Shown: one piece after another, positions 16,464-25,676 of the stretch | Numbering within the stretch: the first letter of the stretch is position 1 | How the letters are laid out: every line of letters starts with the position of its first letter | Position numbers and translations under genes: made by a program | Notes under the pieces: model-generated | What the model was told of the DNA's origin: nothing | The model's database searches: none | What the model saw: the letters and a program-made list of their open reading frames with translations, nothing else | Source of the DNA: Bacteroidales bacterium UBA5515 | GTDB lineage: Bacteria; Bacteroidota; Bacteroidia; Bacteroidales; P3 | Direction: 5' to 3' | Assembly (NCBI GenBank): GCA_002423895.1 | Contig: DIOL01000035.1 | Location: 6,328-70,327, forward strand | Length of the DNA stretch: 64,000 nt

Positions 16464-17684
16464 ATGATCAGAAATTATAGAATAATAATATTTTCACTTC
16501 TCACAATAATTACCTTTAGTTCTTTTGCACAAGAGAAATCAGGATTTTCCTATGATATCTATGGTTTTTTCAATGCGCAGTATTATTTCAACACTCGAAA
16601 GACATATTCATCTGTTGATGGATTGTATTCCTTATATCCTTTAGCTCCAAATTATAATTCAAAAGGAGAGGACTTGAACGGAATAAATAACCATTATTTT
16701 ACAGTATCAACAACTCGAATTGGAACAAAATTTAACTTTGGAGAAATTAATGGAACAAAATTTAGAGGACTTATTGAAGCTGACTTTACTGGACAGGCAG
16801 GTGGATTAGCTAATTATTTTAGATTTAGACATGCTTATTTGCAAATAAATTGGAAAAAATCTCAAATGATAATTGGGCAATATTGGAATCCAATGACTAT
16901 TCATCAAGTATCTCCTTTTAACAAAGAAATACATAATGGAGCTCCTTTTCGTCCATTTTCACGCATTTATCAAGTAAGATATGAATACAAACCATTTGGA
17001 AAGTTTAATATCCTTTCAGCATTATCTTTTCAAAGAGATAATGCAACAATTGGAGTTGATAAAATTAAGGATTACAACCAACAAGTAAGAACATTTATTC
17101 CAATAATGAACTTGCACTTTCAATATTCTTCAGATAATTTGTTTGCTGGAATTGGAGGAGAGTTTAAGGCTATTCAACCAAGAGAAACTTATACAATAAA
17201 TAATCAAACTTTGATTATGAATGAGAAAATGTATAATTTTTCAACTTCAGTTTATTTTAAATACCTGACAAAGAAACATTCATTCAAGTCACAAGCAATT
17301 ATTGGAGATAATTTAAATGATATGTCTATAATTGGAGGTTATTATGAAAGTGCATTTGATACTATAAATAATAAGTTTTCATATAATCCAACAACAACAT
17401 TTTCTTCATGGTTAGACTACTCCTACGATATGGGCAATTTTAAACCAGCAGTTTTAATTGGTTATACAAAAGACTTGGATGTTAATACAAAAGGTTATCA
17501 AAATGCTTATGGATTAGGAATGGATATTGACAATTACTTTAGAATATCACCAAGAATTGATTATGAACTAAAAAACAATTTTTTCCTTACTTTTTGCGTT
17601 GAATATCAAAATGTAAAATTTAAAGATATATCTAAAAGAGTTGAAGCCCTTAAGTTTTCTTTAAATTGTACCTATACTTTTTAA
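16464..17684 (+). CDS. Outer-membrane beta-barrel, DcaP/porin-like
   Basis: 406 residues. A signal peptide ending SSFAQ is followed by alternating amphipathic strands throughout, many with aromatic girdles (YDIYGFFNAQYYF, FRFRHAYLQINW, IIGQYWNPMTIHQVSPF). The last residue is phenylalanine in CTYTF, as in proteins assembled by BamA. The RFRHAYLQ and GQYWNP stretches recall the DcaP-like porins. Probable solute channel; the substrate cannot be told. The stop codon is five bases before the dapF ATG. Confidence 0.7.
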   Translation: MIRNYRIIIFSLLTIITFSSFAQEKSGFSYDIYGFFNAQYYFNTRKTYSSVDGLYSLYPLAPNYNSKGEDLNGINNHYFTVSTTRIGTKFNFGEINGTKFRGLIEADFTGQAGGLANYFRFRHAYLQINWKKSQMIIGQYWNPMTIHQVSPFNKEIHNGAPFRPFSRIYQVRYEYKPFGKFNILSALSFQRDNATIGVDKIKDYNQQVRTFIPIMNLHFQYSSDNLFAGIGGEFKAIQPRETYTINNQTLIMNEKMYNFSTSVYFKYLTKKHSFKSQAIIGDNLNDMSIIGGYYESAFDTINNKFSYNPTTTFSSWLDYSYDMGNFKPAVLIGYTKDLDVNTKGYQNAYGLGMDIDNYFRISPRIDYELKNNFFLTFCVEYQNVKFKDISKRVEALKFSLNCTYTF

Positions 17685-17689
17685 CAAAA

Positions 17690-18490
17690 ATGGAAGCAAT
17701 AAATTTTGTTAAGTATCAAGCCTCTGGAAACGATTTCGTTTTAATTGACAATCGTTTCAAAGAATATTCTTTCACAGAAGAACAAATTCAAAAGATTTGT
17801 CATAGACATTTTGGAATTGGTTCAGATGGTTTAATCCTATTGGAAAACTCCAAAGAAGCAGATTTTCTAATGAAATTCTTTAACCCTGATGGGTCATCCG
17901 ATATGATGTGTGGAAATGGAGGGAGAAGCATTGTTGCTTTTGCCAAAAGTCTTTCAATTATTGATAAAGAAACAAGTTTTATTGCTCCCGATGGATTGCA
18001 TACCGCTCAAATCATAAGCCAAGAGGAAAACCATTCTTTGGTTAAATTGAGTTTAAGGGATGTAAGTGAGATTTCTTTGTTTGATGATGGTCAATATCTC
18101 AATACTGGTACTTCTCATTTTGTTAAAGAGGTTGATGATGTTTCTCAAATCAACATTAAGGAAGAAGGGAGTGCAATTCGTTATGATAAGCGTTTTGAGA
18201 AATTTAAAGGGACTAATGCCAATTTTATTCAAGTTGTGAATAATGGAGAGCTAAGAATAAGAACTTACGAAAGAGGAGTAGAGGACGAAACTCTTTCGTG
18301 TGGAACAGGAATAACAGCTTCTGCCATCGCCTATGCAGAAAAATATAAACTAAATCAATCACCAATTACCATTCAATCAAAAGGAGGGGAGTTGAAAGTA
18401 TTTTTTGAAAAAACAGCTCAAAATACCTATTCTAATATATTTCTTCAAGGCTCAGTTGGAAAAGTTTTTGACGGAGTAATAAATCTATAA
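17690..18490 (+). CDS. dapF: Diaminopimelate epimerase
   Basis: 266 residues, normal length. It converts LL- to meso-diaminopimelate for lysine and peptidoglycan synthesis. The two catalytic cysteines are C74 in CGNGGR and C204 in LSCGTGITA, and the substrate-binding QASGND and NFIQV stretches are present. I chose ATG 17690 because the longer frame (17666) overlaps the porin gene and adds an unrelated YLYFLTK. It is an anabolic gene in the same run as catabolic genes. Confidence 0.95.
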   Translation: MEAINFVKYQASGNDFVLIDNRFKEYSFTEEQIQKICHRHFGIGSDGLILLENSKEADFLMKFFNPDGSSDMMCGNGGRSIVAFAKSLSIIDKETSFIAPDGLHTAQIISQEENHSLVKLSLRDVSEISLFDDGQYLNTGTSHFVKEVDDVSQINIKEEGSAIRYDKRFEKFKGTNANFIQVVNNGELRIRTYERGVEDETLSCGTGITASAIAYAEKYKLNQSPITIQSKGGELKVFFEKTAQNTYSNIFLQGSVGKVFDGVINL

Positions 18491-18500
18491 AATTTTCTTT

Positions 18501-20759
18501 ATGAAAAAATATAAAGGGACTTTCTTTTATTTGATAATAACAAGCCTGTTTACTGCTCTTATTTTCTATATAATTTATATAGGAAAAGACCTTGAAGTAG
18601 GGCGTGAAATTATTAGAAATTTTTCAAAGAATACCCCTTTTCAAGATTTCTCTAATTTTATTTCTAACAATCTTAAACATTCTGTTGGTCTATTAATCTT
18701 ACAAATTATAGCAATAATTATAGTTGCAAGAGGAATAGGCTTTTTCTTTAGAAAAATGGGACAGCCAGTTGTTATTGGTGAAATACTTGCAGGTATTATT
18801 CTTGGTCCTTCTCTTTTGGGAACTTATTTTCCTGAATTTTCCAATTTTCTTTTTGCAAAGGATTCTCTTGGAGGGCTTCAAATACTTAGTCAAGTTGGAC
18901 TTGTTTTATTTATGTTTGTTATTGGAATGGAGCTTAATTTAAAGGTACTTAAAAATACAGCCTACGAAGCAACAGTTATAAGTCATGCAAGTATTATTAT
19001 TCCTTTTGCTTTAGGAATTGGATTGGCCTATTATCTTTATCCTTCTTTTGCTCCTGAAAATATTCCTTTCTCTTCTTTCAGCCTTTTTATTGGAATTTCA
19101 ATGAGTATAACTGCTTTTCCTGTTTTGGCGAGAATTGTTCAGGAAAAAGGACTTCACAAAACCAAGATTGGAGCTTTGTCCCTAATATGTGCCGCAATAA
19201 ACGATATAACTGCTTGGTGTTTGCTGGCAGTGATTATTGCTGTTGTTAAGGCTGGCTCTTTTGCAAGTTCAATTTACACTATAGTTTTTGCAATAGCCTA
19301 TGTTTTCTTAATGATTTCTGTAGTGCGTCCTTTCTTAAAGAAAATTGTTAGCTCATCCAAATCCGATATTTCACTAAATAAAACCTTAGTGGTTATTGTC
19401 TTTTTGGTATTGCTAATATCTTCTTTTATAACAGAAACAATAGGAATTCATGCTCTCTTTGGAGCTTTTATGGCAGGAACCATTATGCCTGAGAATATCC
19501 GTTTTAGAAAACTCTTTATTGAAAAAATTGAAGATGTTGCCTTAGTGCTTTTCTTACCTATTTTCTTTGTTATAAGTGGATTGAAAACAGAAATTGGATT
19601 AATTGATAATTCTAATTTGTGGGAGCTAACAGGAATTATAATTGCTGTTGCCATTGCAGGTAAATTTATAGGAAGTGCTGCAGCTGCAAAGTTCGTTGGA
19701 CAAAGCTGGAAAGACAGTTTAACATTAGGAACACTAATGAACACTCGAGGCTTAATGGAAATTGTAGTATTGAATATTGGTTACGATTTGGGAGTGTTGA
19801 ATGCAGAGATATTTGTAATGCTAATTCTTATGGCACTAACAACAACCTTTATGACAGGACTTTCATTAAGTGGAATTGAAAAGATATTTAAAACAAACAA
19901 AATAGATATTAAAGATTTAGAGTCTTCAAAAGATAAAATTCTCCTCTTTTTCCGAAATGCTCAAACCAGCACATCGTTAGTAAGAATAGCCAACTCATTA
20001 ACTAAGAAAACCAATTCCCAATCACTAATCACAGCCATACATATTGCTCCTTCCAATGGACTCTCGCAAATGAATACAGAGCAAATTGAAAAGGAAAGCT
20101 TTAAGCCAATAGTTAGAGAAGCAAATAACTTGGATAGAAAGTTAATATCATTCTTTAAGGTTTCAAACAACTTTCAAACTGAAGTGGTGGAGTTTGCCAA
20201 TCAAGGCAATTTCGACTTTTTGTTGATGGATAGCGAAGAATCCATATTCTACGGAACACTCTTGGGAAGAGTTTTGGGCTTTACAACCAAAATCATCAAT
20301 CCCGAAAAACTAATAAACACAGTAAGAGGAAGAGAACCACTATTGGAAACCTCAATAATTGACCTTAATACAAGAGCAATTGAGAAAAAGACAAAAATGC
20401 CCGTTGGAATATTATTAGACAAAGAAATAAAGAAATTTGATAATATTCTTTTTATATATTTTACCAAAGAAGATGTATACTTAAATAAGTATTCCAAGAA
20501 ATTTATTGATAACGAATACTCATCAATAACAATCTTAGACTATATACCTAACGATAAATCATCCATAAAACAAAGCCTAAGTACTTATGAAGAAAATTAT
20601 TTGGATAGTATTAACATAATAACCTATAAAGATATAAGCGAAAACCTGATATCATCACAAGATTTAATAATAGTTAGCTTTAAGAATTTCAATAAACTAT
20701 TCCAACTAAAGAAAGATTGGTTAAATAGCATCCCTTCAGTACTTATTATCTCAATTTAG
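18501..20759 (+). CDS. CPA2-type Na+(K+)/H+ antiporter with C-terminal cytoplasmic domain
   Basis: 752 residues. An N-terminal extra membrane segment is followed by a KefB/NapA-like exchanger core (about 65-455) with GEILAGIILGPSLLG, an SMSITAFPVLARI stretch, DITAW and NTRGLMEIVVLNIG, all typical of the CPA2 family. The C-terminal 290 residues are soluble and resemble the USP-like tail of Bacteroidota antiporters (ILLFFRNAQTSTSLVRIANSL). No TrkA-N domain is seen. It exchanges monovalent cations for protons. It ends the run that began at 13410. Confidence 0.85.
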   Translation: MKKYKGTFFYLIITSLFTALIFYIIYIGKDLEVGREIIRNFSKNTPFQDFSNFISNNLKHSVGLLILQIIAIIIVARGIGFFFRKMGQPVVIGEILAGIILGPSLLGTYFPEFSNFLFAKDSLGGLQILSQVGLVLFMFVIGMELNLKVLKNTAYEATVISHASIIIPFALGIGLAYYLYPSFAPENIPFSSFSLFIGISMSITAFPVLARIVQEKGLHKTKIGALSLICAAINDITAWCLLAVIIAVVKAGSFASSIYTIVFAIAYVFLMISVVRPFLKKIVSSSKSDISLNKTLVVIVFLVLLISSFITETIGIHALFGAFMAGTIMPENIRFRKLFIEKIEDVALVLFLPIFFVISGLKTEIGLIDNSNLWELTGIIIAVAIAGKFIGSAAAAKFVGQSWKDSLTLGTLMNTRGLMEIVVLNIGYDLGVLNAEIFVMLILMALTTTFMTGLSLSGIEKIFKTNKIDIKDLESSKDKILLFFRNAQTSTSLVRIANSLTKKTNSQSLITAIHIAPSNGLSQMNTEQIEKESFKPIVREANNLDRKLISFFKVSNNFQTEVVEFANQGNFDFLLMDSEESIFYGTLLGRVLGFTTKIINPEKLINTVRGREPLLETSIIDLNTRAIEKKTKMPVGILLDKEIKKFDNILFIYFTKEDVYLNKYSKKFIDNEYSSITILDYIPNDKSSIKQSLSTYEENYLDSINIITYKDISENLISSQDLIIVSFKNFNKLFQLKKDWLNSIPSVLIISI

Positions 20760-20938
20760 GAAAAGATAGAAAGTAAAAATATCAGCCATTCTTAACTTTC
20801 TCATTTGCTTTGCAAATTTGGGGAAATAATTAATGGTAAATTCAACATTAAATTCAAAATAATTTTGTATATTTGCAAATATAAACCATTCATTAGGTTT
20901 ATTTAGGACTATTTATCCTAAAGTCAATTTCTGGAAAA

Positions 20939-21075
20939 CAAACTCCAATCCCTAAAAATATATCAAAAAAAAGATGCACATCTTTTATAGTGAAAGATGT
21001 GCATCTTTTGGTATGAAAGATGTGCATCTTTGGGGTAAAAAGTCTTCGTTTAATAAGTTTTTTATAAGGAGTTTG
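20939..21075. repeat. Array C: three palindromic units at 23-bp pitch, bracketed by inverted repeats
   Basis: Units AAAGATGCACATCTTT, then AAAGATGTGCATCTTT twice, start at 20970, 20993 and 21016 (pitch 23). The first unit is the exact reverse complement of the other two: 7-base arms with centre CA or TG. CAAACTCC (20939-20946) and GGAGTTTG (21068-21075) bracket the array. The flank at 21044-21073 matches the one beside array A. The gap 20760-21390 also holds a TATATTTG box at 20868-20875 and, from 21234, the dispersed repeat described below. Confidence 0.88.
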
Positions 21076-21233
21076 TAGATTTATTCGCCGTTTACGCAGA
21101 ATTATTCCCTATTTAATTTTAAATAATAAGGATTATTTACCAAGAAAGTCTTTTTGATTCTCAAAAAAGACAACCATATTCCATTTAAGAAAAGAAATAA
21201 AAATAAATATAAGTTAAGAATTAACACTATTTA

Positions 21234-21305
21234 AAAATATTTCCCTACCTTTGAACATTAATAATAAATATAAGTTATTAATGAATAAGTATAGAATTGA
21301 AAATC
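21234..21305 (+). repeat. Dispersed repeat R1, copy 1, with promoter-like box
   Basis: This segment matches 25908-25980 over about 72 bases, sharing AATAATAAATATAA and GTTATTAATGAATAAG. Each copy contains a TAnCTTTG box (TACCTTTG at 21246-21253 here) and ends in a degenerate GGATTnnAAATC-like word. It lies before the lipoprotein gene at 21391. Confidence 0.75.
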
Positions 21306-21318
21306 TTAATAATAATAT

Positions 21319-21374
21319 AGTGCGTGATTACTTATCGACTTTGTCGCTTTGCAAAGCAAAGAAATCCCAAACTA
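21319..21374 (+). repeat. Inverted repeat R2, left copy
   Basis: It shares ATTA-TTATCGACTTT and GCTTTGCA-AGCAA with the reverse complement of 25617-25676, with only a handful of mismatches and one indel over about 53 bases. The two copies face each other across the accessory genes 21391-25058. A shorter piece, TTTGCACAGCAAGAAATC, recurs at about 22223-22240. Confidence 0.75.
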
Positions 21375-21390
21375 AGGAAAATTACCTATC

Positions 21391-22116
21391 ATGAGAAAAT
21401 ATTTAATTTTATTATTGTCATGCTTTTTAATTACAGCATGCATTAAATCAAAAGTAGAATTAGAAGATTTAAATACTATTTGTTTTAAAATATCTGAAAG
21501 AGCATGTGATAATGCATATAGATATAAAAAATATCAAGACAAAGAAGCTCTTGCATTATCTTTTAAACAATGTGATTCTATCATTTATGGCGGATGTGAT
21601 GTTAATGCAATAGGATCAGCAATACATATAAAGTTTAATCTATATTTTTGGACTAAACAATACAAACAAGCATTAGATGAAATAGAAAAATTAAGGACCA
21701 GAGATGATATTTTTTGGGATGCTAATTTCCCCAGCTCAACTTATTATAAATTATTAATACAAACATTCTGGGCTAATGATAGAGGAGAAATAGAAGAACG
21801 CAACCATTATATAAAACAAAATATTGCTTTTATGGATGCTTGCTTTAATGCTTATAATGAGGTTAAATACGCAGATATAAAAAAAAATCTAAAAGAAGTA
21901 GATTTAGCAGACGCAGAAATTCATCATGTTAAAAAAGACTATATGAGTTTAGTTACATATTATTCAATAAAATCATTGCTATATAAAAAAGAAGATCTTT
22001 TGGAAGAAATAAAAAATATAAAAGTAGAAAAACCTTTAGAGGAATTTTATTCTCTTGAAGATTATATAAAGAAACTAGACACAAATTTGTATTGGAAAGA
22101 GGAAAATTTATTTTAA
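21391..22116 (+). CDS. Lipoprotein, unknown function
   Basis: 241 residues. The start MRKYLILLLSCFLITACIKS is a lipoprotein signal with lipobox ITAC (C17), so the protein is lipid-anchored. The mature part is helical and lysine-rich, with pairs such as YKQALDEIEKL that suggest TPR-like helices; no family is certain. It lies between repeat elements in an accessory zone and has its own upstream repeat-borne promoter box. Confidence 0.65.
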   Translation: MRKYLILLLSCFLITACIKSKVELEDLNTICFKISERACDNAYRYKKYQDKEALALSFKQCDSIIYGGCDVNAIGSAIHIKFNLYFWTKQYKQALDEIEKLRTRDDIFWDANFPSSTYYKLLIQTFWANDRGEIEERNHYIKQNIAFMDACFNAYNEVKYADIKKNLKEVDLADAEIHHVKKDYMSLVTYYSIKSLLYKKEDLLEEIKNIKVEKPLEEFYSLEDYIKKLDTNLYWKEENLF

Positions 22117-22130
22117 GTAGGGTAGTTGGT

Positions 22131-22212
22131 AATGTATCAGATTGGGAGCCTTATTTAGTGAAGAGTTAAAAACTAAAAGTTAAAAGTGATAGGAAAACAA
22201 TGGATTACTAAT
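22131..22212 (+). repeat. Direct repeat R3, copy 1
   Basis: About 80 bases nearly identical to 23467-23548, at an offset of 1336 bases, including GGAGCCTTATTTAGTGAAGA and GTTAAAAACTAAAAGT. The two copies flank the gene pair 22322-23460. The gap continues with GGATTATAAATC (22260-22271), another member of the palindrome family. Confidence 0.85.
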
Positions 22213-22321
22213 CGGTTTACCGTTTGCACAGCAAGAAATCATAATAATAAAGAAGTACTGGATTATAAATCGCGCACGACAAAAGTATCAACGTTTTTGC
22301 AACTGTCTTGAATAACAGCCT

Positions 22322-22849
22322 ATGAGAACAATATTTTTTACATTATTAGTTTTAAGCTTAAATGTTTTCGGTCAATCTGATAAAAAAGATACATTAATAA
22401 ATTATTGGTTACCTGATTTTGATACATATTCATTTGATACCATTATAAATCAGACAAATTATCGAATGAAAACGTATTGTTTAAATGATAGTGCAGTTTA
22501 TAATGAAACCTTTACTGTAGAGGGAAGTAAATATAATAACCTAATTGAATATAGTGTAGCACATAATTTTGCGACTGATTTTACGATTAAAACAGCTAAT
22601 AATGAGATTAAGTTACATTTAATAAAGGAAAATTTTAAGGATAGCTTATCATCTGATTTCTTTAAGATTTGTCACATGTGGAAAAATGAGTTTTCACATG
22701 TAGAGAATGGACAGTTAATTTTTCGTGCAACATTTGCGAAACCAGATACTGATTATCAATTTGCAATTTTATATTTAATAACAGACAAAGGTGATATTAG
22801 AATATTAAAAGTAGAAGATGAATCATTCTATGGATTGGGAAATGAATAA
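22322..22849 (+). CDS. Small secreted protein, unknown
   Basis: 175 residues with a signal peptide (MRTIFFTLLVLSLNVFGQ, cleavage after VFG). The mature protein begins SDKKDTLINYWLPDFDTYSFD and is rich in aromatic and acidic residues; no family recognised. It is bounded by copies of the dispersed repeats on both sides, as are its neighbours. Confidence 0.6.
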   Translation: MRTIFFTLLVLSLNVFGQSDKKDTLINYWLPDFDTYSFDTIINQTNYRMKTYCLNDSAVYNETFTVEGSKYNNLIEYSVAHNFATDFTIKTANNEIKLHLIKENFKDSLSSDFFKICHMWKNEFSHVENGQLIFRATFAKPDTDYQFAILYLITDKGDIRILKVEDESFYGLGNE

Positions 22850-22861
22850 ATTTCCCGCACT

Positions 22862-22897
22862 ACAGAAGTACTGGATTCTAAATCCAGCACTACGGAA
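22862..22897. repeat. REP-like palindrome between two small genes
   Basis: AGTACTGGATTCTAAATCC followed by AGCACT folds into a hairpin with stem CTGGATT/AATCCAG and a 3-base loop. It is the cleanest member of a family also seen at 22254-22272, 23533-23550, 25966-25981 and 28752-28768. Confidence 0.7.
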
Positions 22898-22914
22898 CAA
22901 TAAAATATAAGATT

Positions 22915-23460
22915 ATGAAAAAAATAGCAATAATAATATTTTCAATCATTGGTATTTCAGGTTGTTATATGATTTACCCACTTGAGAACGAATCTCGAAA
23001 TGTTTTTGATTTAGATGATTATACTGAGACAAAATACGAAGTATCGTTGCAATTTGGTATAAATAGTTGGATGACTCCTGACGAGAATTATGGTAAATAC
23101 TCTGATACACTAGATAGATTAAAATATATATTTAGTATACCTTGTCCAGAACTTCCTTTAGTAAAGCTAAATTCATTTACTTTTACAAGGCAAAAAGACA
23201 AGGATACAATCCCAACCATATTTTATGTATGGGGAGGAAAGGGGGAGACATTATTGATTGATAGCTTGCCTGTTAGTTTTGATAATAAAATAAAAGAAAA
23301 GATTCAATCTTTTTCAATTATTGCTGAGAGTAATGCTCCATTTCGTGATATAGATAGTGTTTATATAAATTACAATATACAAGTAGGGAAGGATACAATT
23401 ATAAAAAGTATTTTTTATAAACGAACTCTACGAAATGGATCAAAGTGGTTAATGTGGTAA
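22915..23460 (+). CDS. Small lipoprotein, unknown
   Basis: 181 residues. MKKIAIIIFSIIGISGCYMIYP is a lipoprotein signal with lipobox ISGC (C17). The mature part is mostly beta-like with several D-S-V/D-T-I turns; no family recognised. It follows the palindrome at 22862-22897 and is followed by the second R3 copy. Confidence 0.6.
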   Translation: MKKIAIIIFSIIGISGCYMIYPLENESRNVFDLDDYTETKYEVSLQFGINSWMTPDENYGKYSDTLDRLKYIFSIPCPELPLVKLNSFTFTRQKDKDTIPTIFYVWGGKGETLLIDSLPVSFDNKIKEKIQSFSIIAESNAPFRDIDSVYINYNIQVGKDTIIKSIFYKRTLRNGSKWLMW

Positions 23461-23466
23461 TTGATT

Positions 23467-23548
23467 AATGCATCAGAAAAGGAGCCTTATTTAGTGAAGA
23501 GTTAAAAACTAAAAGTGAAAAGTGATGGAAAAACAACGGATTACAAAT
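23467..23548 (+). repeat. Direct repeat R3, copy 2
   Basis: Second copy of 22131-22212, ending in GGATTACAAATCC. It separates the lipoprotein gene from the end of the HEPN-like gene. Confidence 0.85.
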
Positions 23549-23570
23549 CCTGCAGATGAAAATAGTACTG

Positions 23571-25058
23571 CTATAATAGTTTTTTAATCGCATTTATTGT
23601 TTCTATTGTTTTTAGTTTAAGTTCTGGATCTACATTAGCTTGTTCAATCATCATTAGACAACTATCAATCTTCTCTATTGTATCAGCATTTGATAATTTA
23701 ATCTTCTCGAGTTCAGTACTATTAACAACACTAATAGAATTAGTATTCAAATTAATCAACTCTGGAAGTATTTTTAACAATTTCATAGCTTTATTCATTT
23801 CAATCAAGGGATTAGTCTTAACTAAAGCATTGAATAATGTGAGAGTATTATCTCTATCTTTAAACCTATAATGAACAGAACACTCTCTTAACTGCATATT
23901 GTTAATATCATCACTTACTGCTAATTCTTTTAACTCTCTTTCAATTTTAACTAATAAATCTGTCAAGTTTTTATCAGTTGAAGATATTAAAATTGAATAT
24001 ATATTTTGTTTCCAGAATGATTTAGATTGTTCAATATCTGTATATCCATAAATGTGTTTAAATCCCTCATACACTATGATATTAATACGCCTTAGATTTA
24101 ATTGTTTTTCAAAGTAATACTCAGAACTTAAATATGCTCTTATTGCACTTGCTAAATCCAAATATATGAAATGGATATGAACACCTAAATAAATTGATTT
24201 AACAATAGTTTGAAGTCTTCCCTCAAAAGTTTCTCCTAACTTAAATTTATCTTGCACAATTTTAGTCTTTTTACAATTTGAGACAATGCTGTCTAAATTA
24301 TTACTATATAAAGTTATTTGCGCACCAAGTTCATTGAATAATTTATTGTTTCCATCAGGGAAATAATTAATCTTTTCCCTTACATCAATATTATAATTAT
24401 CAGTTGAGTAAATAAGAGGTATTTGAAACTTTAAGATATACTTATGCAAGAAAGGCAATATGTCTTTTATTATCTTTAAAAAGGCATTTATTCTATTAGT
24501 TTCAGTATCTTCTCCTATTTGTATTAAAAAATCGTAAACTTTTTGAGGATATAAATCATAGTGAATGGAAAGATTTCGAGTATCTTTATCTGTTGATAGT
24601 GCATAACTATTCTCAAATTCTTTTGCTTGTTGTTCTATTTTATTAATATCCGTTAATAATTCTGAATCGTTTATTTCTTTAGCTAATATTTTAAATTTAG
24701 CCCATATTGCATTATCCTTATCTTTACCAAAACCAAATAAATATTTATAGCCTTCTAACGTTATTACATTTATATATTTTAGATTAAAACGTTTTTCAGG
24801 AACTAACATTGTTCTAAAATTTGCCCTTAAAAATGTACTTAAATCAAGATCCATAAGCAAAGAAAATACATAAAGTCTTATAAATATTTTCCACAATTTA
24901 AATTCTTTTATACATTTATACTCTTTTTCATCTATATCTTCTAAGCTTTCTAATGAACTAACACAACTACACAATATAGGTACATATAATGAGAAGTTAT
25001 TCCCCATATTTTCATATAATCTATGAATTGTTTCTTCGGATGCTGGTTTCTGTGTCAT
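23571..25058 (-). CDS. Tandem-duplicated HEPN-like protein
   Basis: 495 residues, soluble and mostly helical. The two halves are clear duplicates. Residues 71-175 (DLDLSTFLRANF, NLKYINVITLEGYKYLFGF, RNLSIHYDL) align with 299-400 (YLDLASAIRAYL, NLRRINIIVYEGFKHIYGY, RECSVHYRF). Each ends in an R-x4-H motif (R161/H166 and R391/H396), the catalytic signature of HEPN ribonucleases, followed by Y. Known HEPN proteins act as RNA-cleaving toxins or defence effectors, and two HEPN motifs in one chain can form a composite site. No family name is certain; the HEPN call is inference from motif and duplication. Its position among repeats suggests acquired DNA. A TATCTTTG box lies at 25247-25254. Confidence 0.6.
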   Translation of the reverse strand: MTQKPASEETIHRLYENMGNNFSLYVPILCSCVSSLESLEDIDEKEYKCIKEFKLWKIFIRLYVFSLLMDLDLSTFLRANFRTMLVPEKRFNLKYINVITLEGYKYLFGFGKDKDNAIWAKFKILAKEINDSELLTDINKIEQQAKEFENSYALSTDKDTRNLSIHYDLYPQKVYDFLIQIGEDTETNRINAFLKIIKDILPFLHKYILKFQIPLIYSTDNYNIDVREKINYFPDGNNKLFNELGAQITLYSNNLDSIVSNCKKTKIVQDKFKLGETFEGRLQTIVKSIYLGVHIHFIYLDLASAIRAYLSSEYYFEKQLNLRRINIIVYEGFKHIYGYTDIEQSKSFWKQNIYSILISSTDKNLTDLLVKIERELKELAVSDDINNMQLRECSVHYRFKDRDNTLTLFNALVKTNPLIEMNKAMKLLKILPELINLNTNSISVVNSTELEKIKLSNADTIEKIDSCLMMIEQANVDPELKLKTIETINAIKKLL

Positions 25059-25246
25059 TGTAATTATATTGCTTTAATAATTAATTCTATTGAGATAATA
25101 TTCTATCCTATTTATTGTTTAACCTATTTTCTATTCGGTTTTTTATAAGACTTTATAAGGGAGAAAATTGATATGCTTTTTCAATTTTATAGTAAGTGTG
25201 GTTTATAAAAGATAATATTAAATGAGAAAAATTAATTATCTTTTTG

Positions 25247-25254
25247 CAAAGATA
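25247..25254 (-). promoter_or_regulatory. -7 box of the HEPN-like gene
   Basis: TATCTTTG on the minus strand, about 190 bases before the ATG, which would leave a long untranslated leader. Confidence 0.35.
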
Positions 25255-25362
25255 AAAATAATAATGATATAATGATCACAAATCTAACATCGTATTCTGC
25301 CTCTTTCTATTTTTAACCATCTAAAACAAGCTTAAAATATGATACCTTATGATATTAAATTT

Positions 25363-25595
25363 AGACTTCTTGTTTTTGAAACGAGACTTCTTCTTTTTAC
25401 TTTTAGACTTCTTGTTTGTAGTCAATAAGTCTGACTTTTGTTATCAAAAAGTCTGACTTATTGGGTTGAAAAGTCTGACTTTTTATATTGAAAAGACTGA
25501 CTTTTTAGGTAAGAAAGACTGACTTTTTGGGTATAATAACTTCTTCTAAAAGTATAATAACTTCTTCTAAATGTAAAATTAGGAAGTTATTGTTT
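25363..25595. repeat. Array D: three successive unit families at 21-22-bp pitch
   Basis: First come three units of AGACTTCTT at 25363, 25384 and 25405 (pitch 21). Next come five units of AAGTCTGACTT or AAGACTGACTT at 25427, 25449, 25471, 25493 and 25515 (pitch 22), a 5+1+5 palindrome. Last come TATAATAACTTCTTCTAAA at 25532 and 25553 (pitch 21) and an inverted, diverged third unit from 25574. The divergent gap 25059-26084 otherwise holds promoters, the R2 and R1 repeats and, at about 25690-25795, a stretch with AAGTTAAC/GTTAACTT words that can pair (AACCAAGTTAA with TTAACTTGGTT). Confidence 0.88.
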
Positions 25596-25616
25596 GAAAT
25601 AAACTAATCGTTTTTT

Positions 25617-25676
25617 TGTCGTGTGAGATTTCTTGCTGTGCAAAGCAATAAAGTCGATAATTAATCATGCACTTCT
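25617..25676 (-). repeat. Inverted repeat R2, right copy
   Basis: Reverse-complement partner of 21319-21374; together they bracket about 4.3 kb of accessory genes. Confidence 0.75.
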
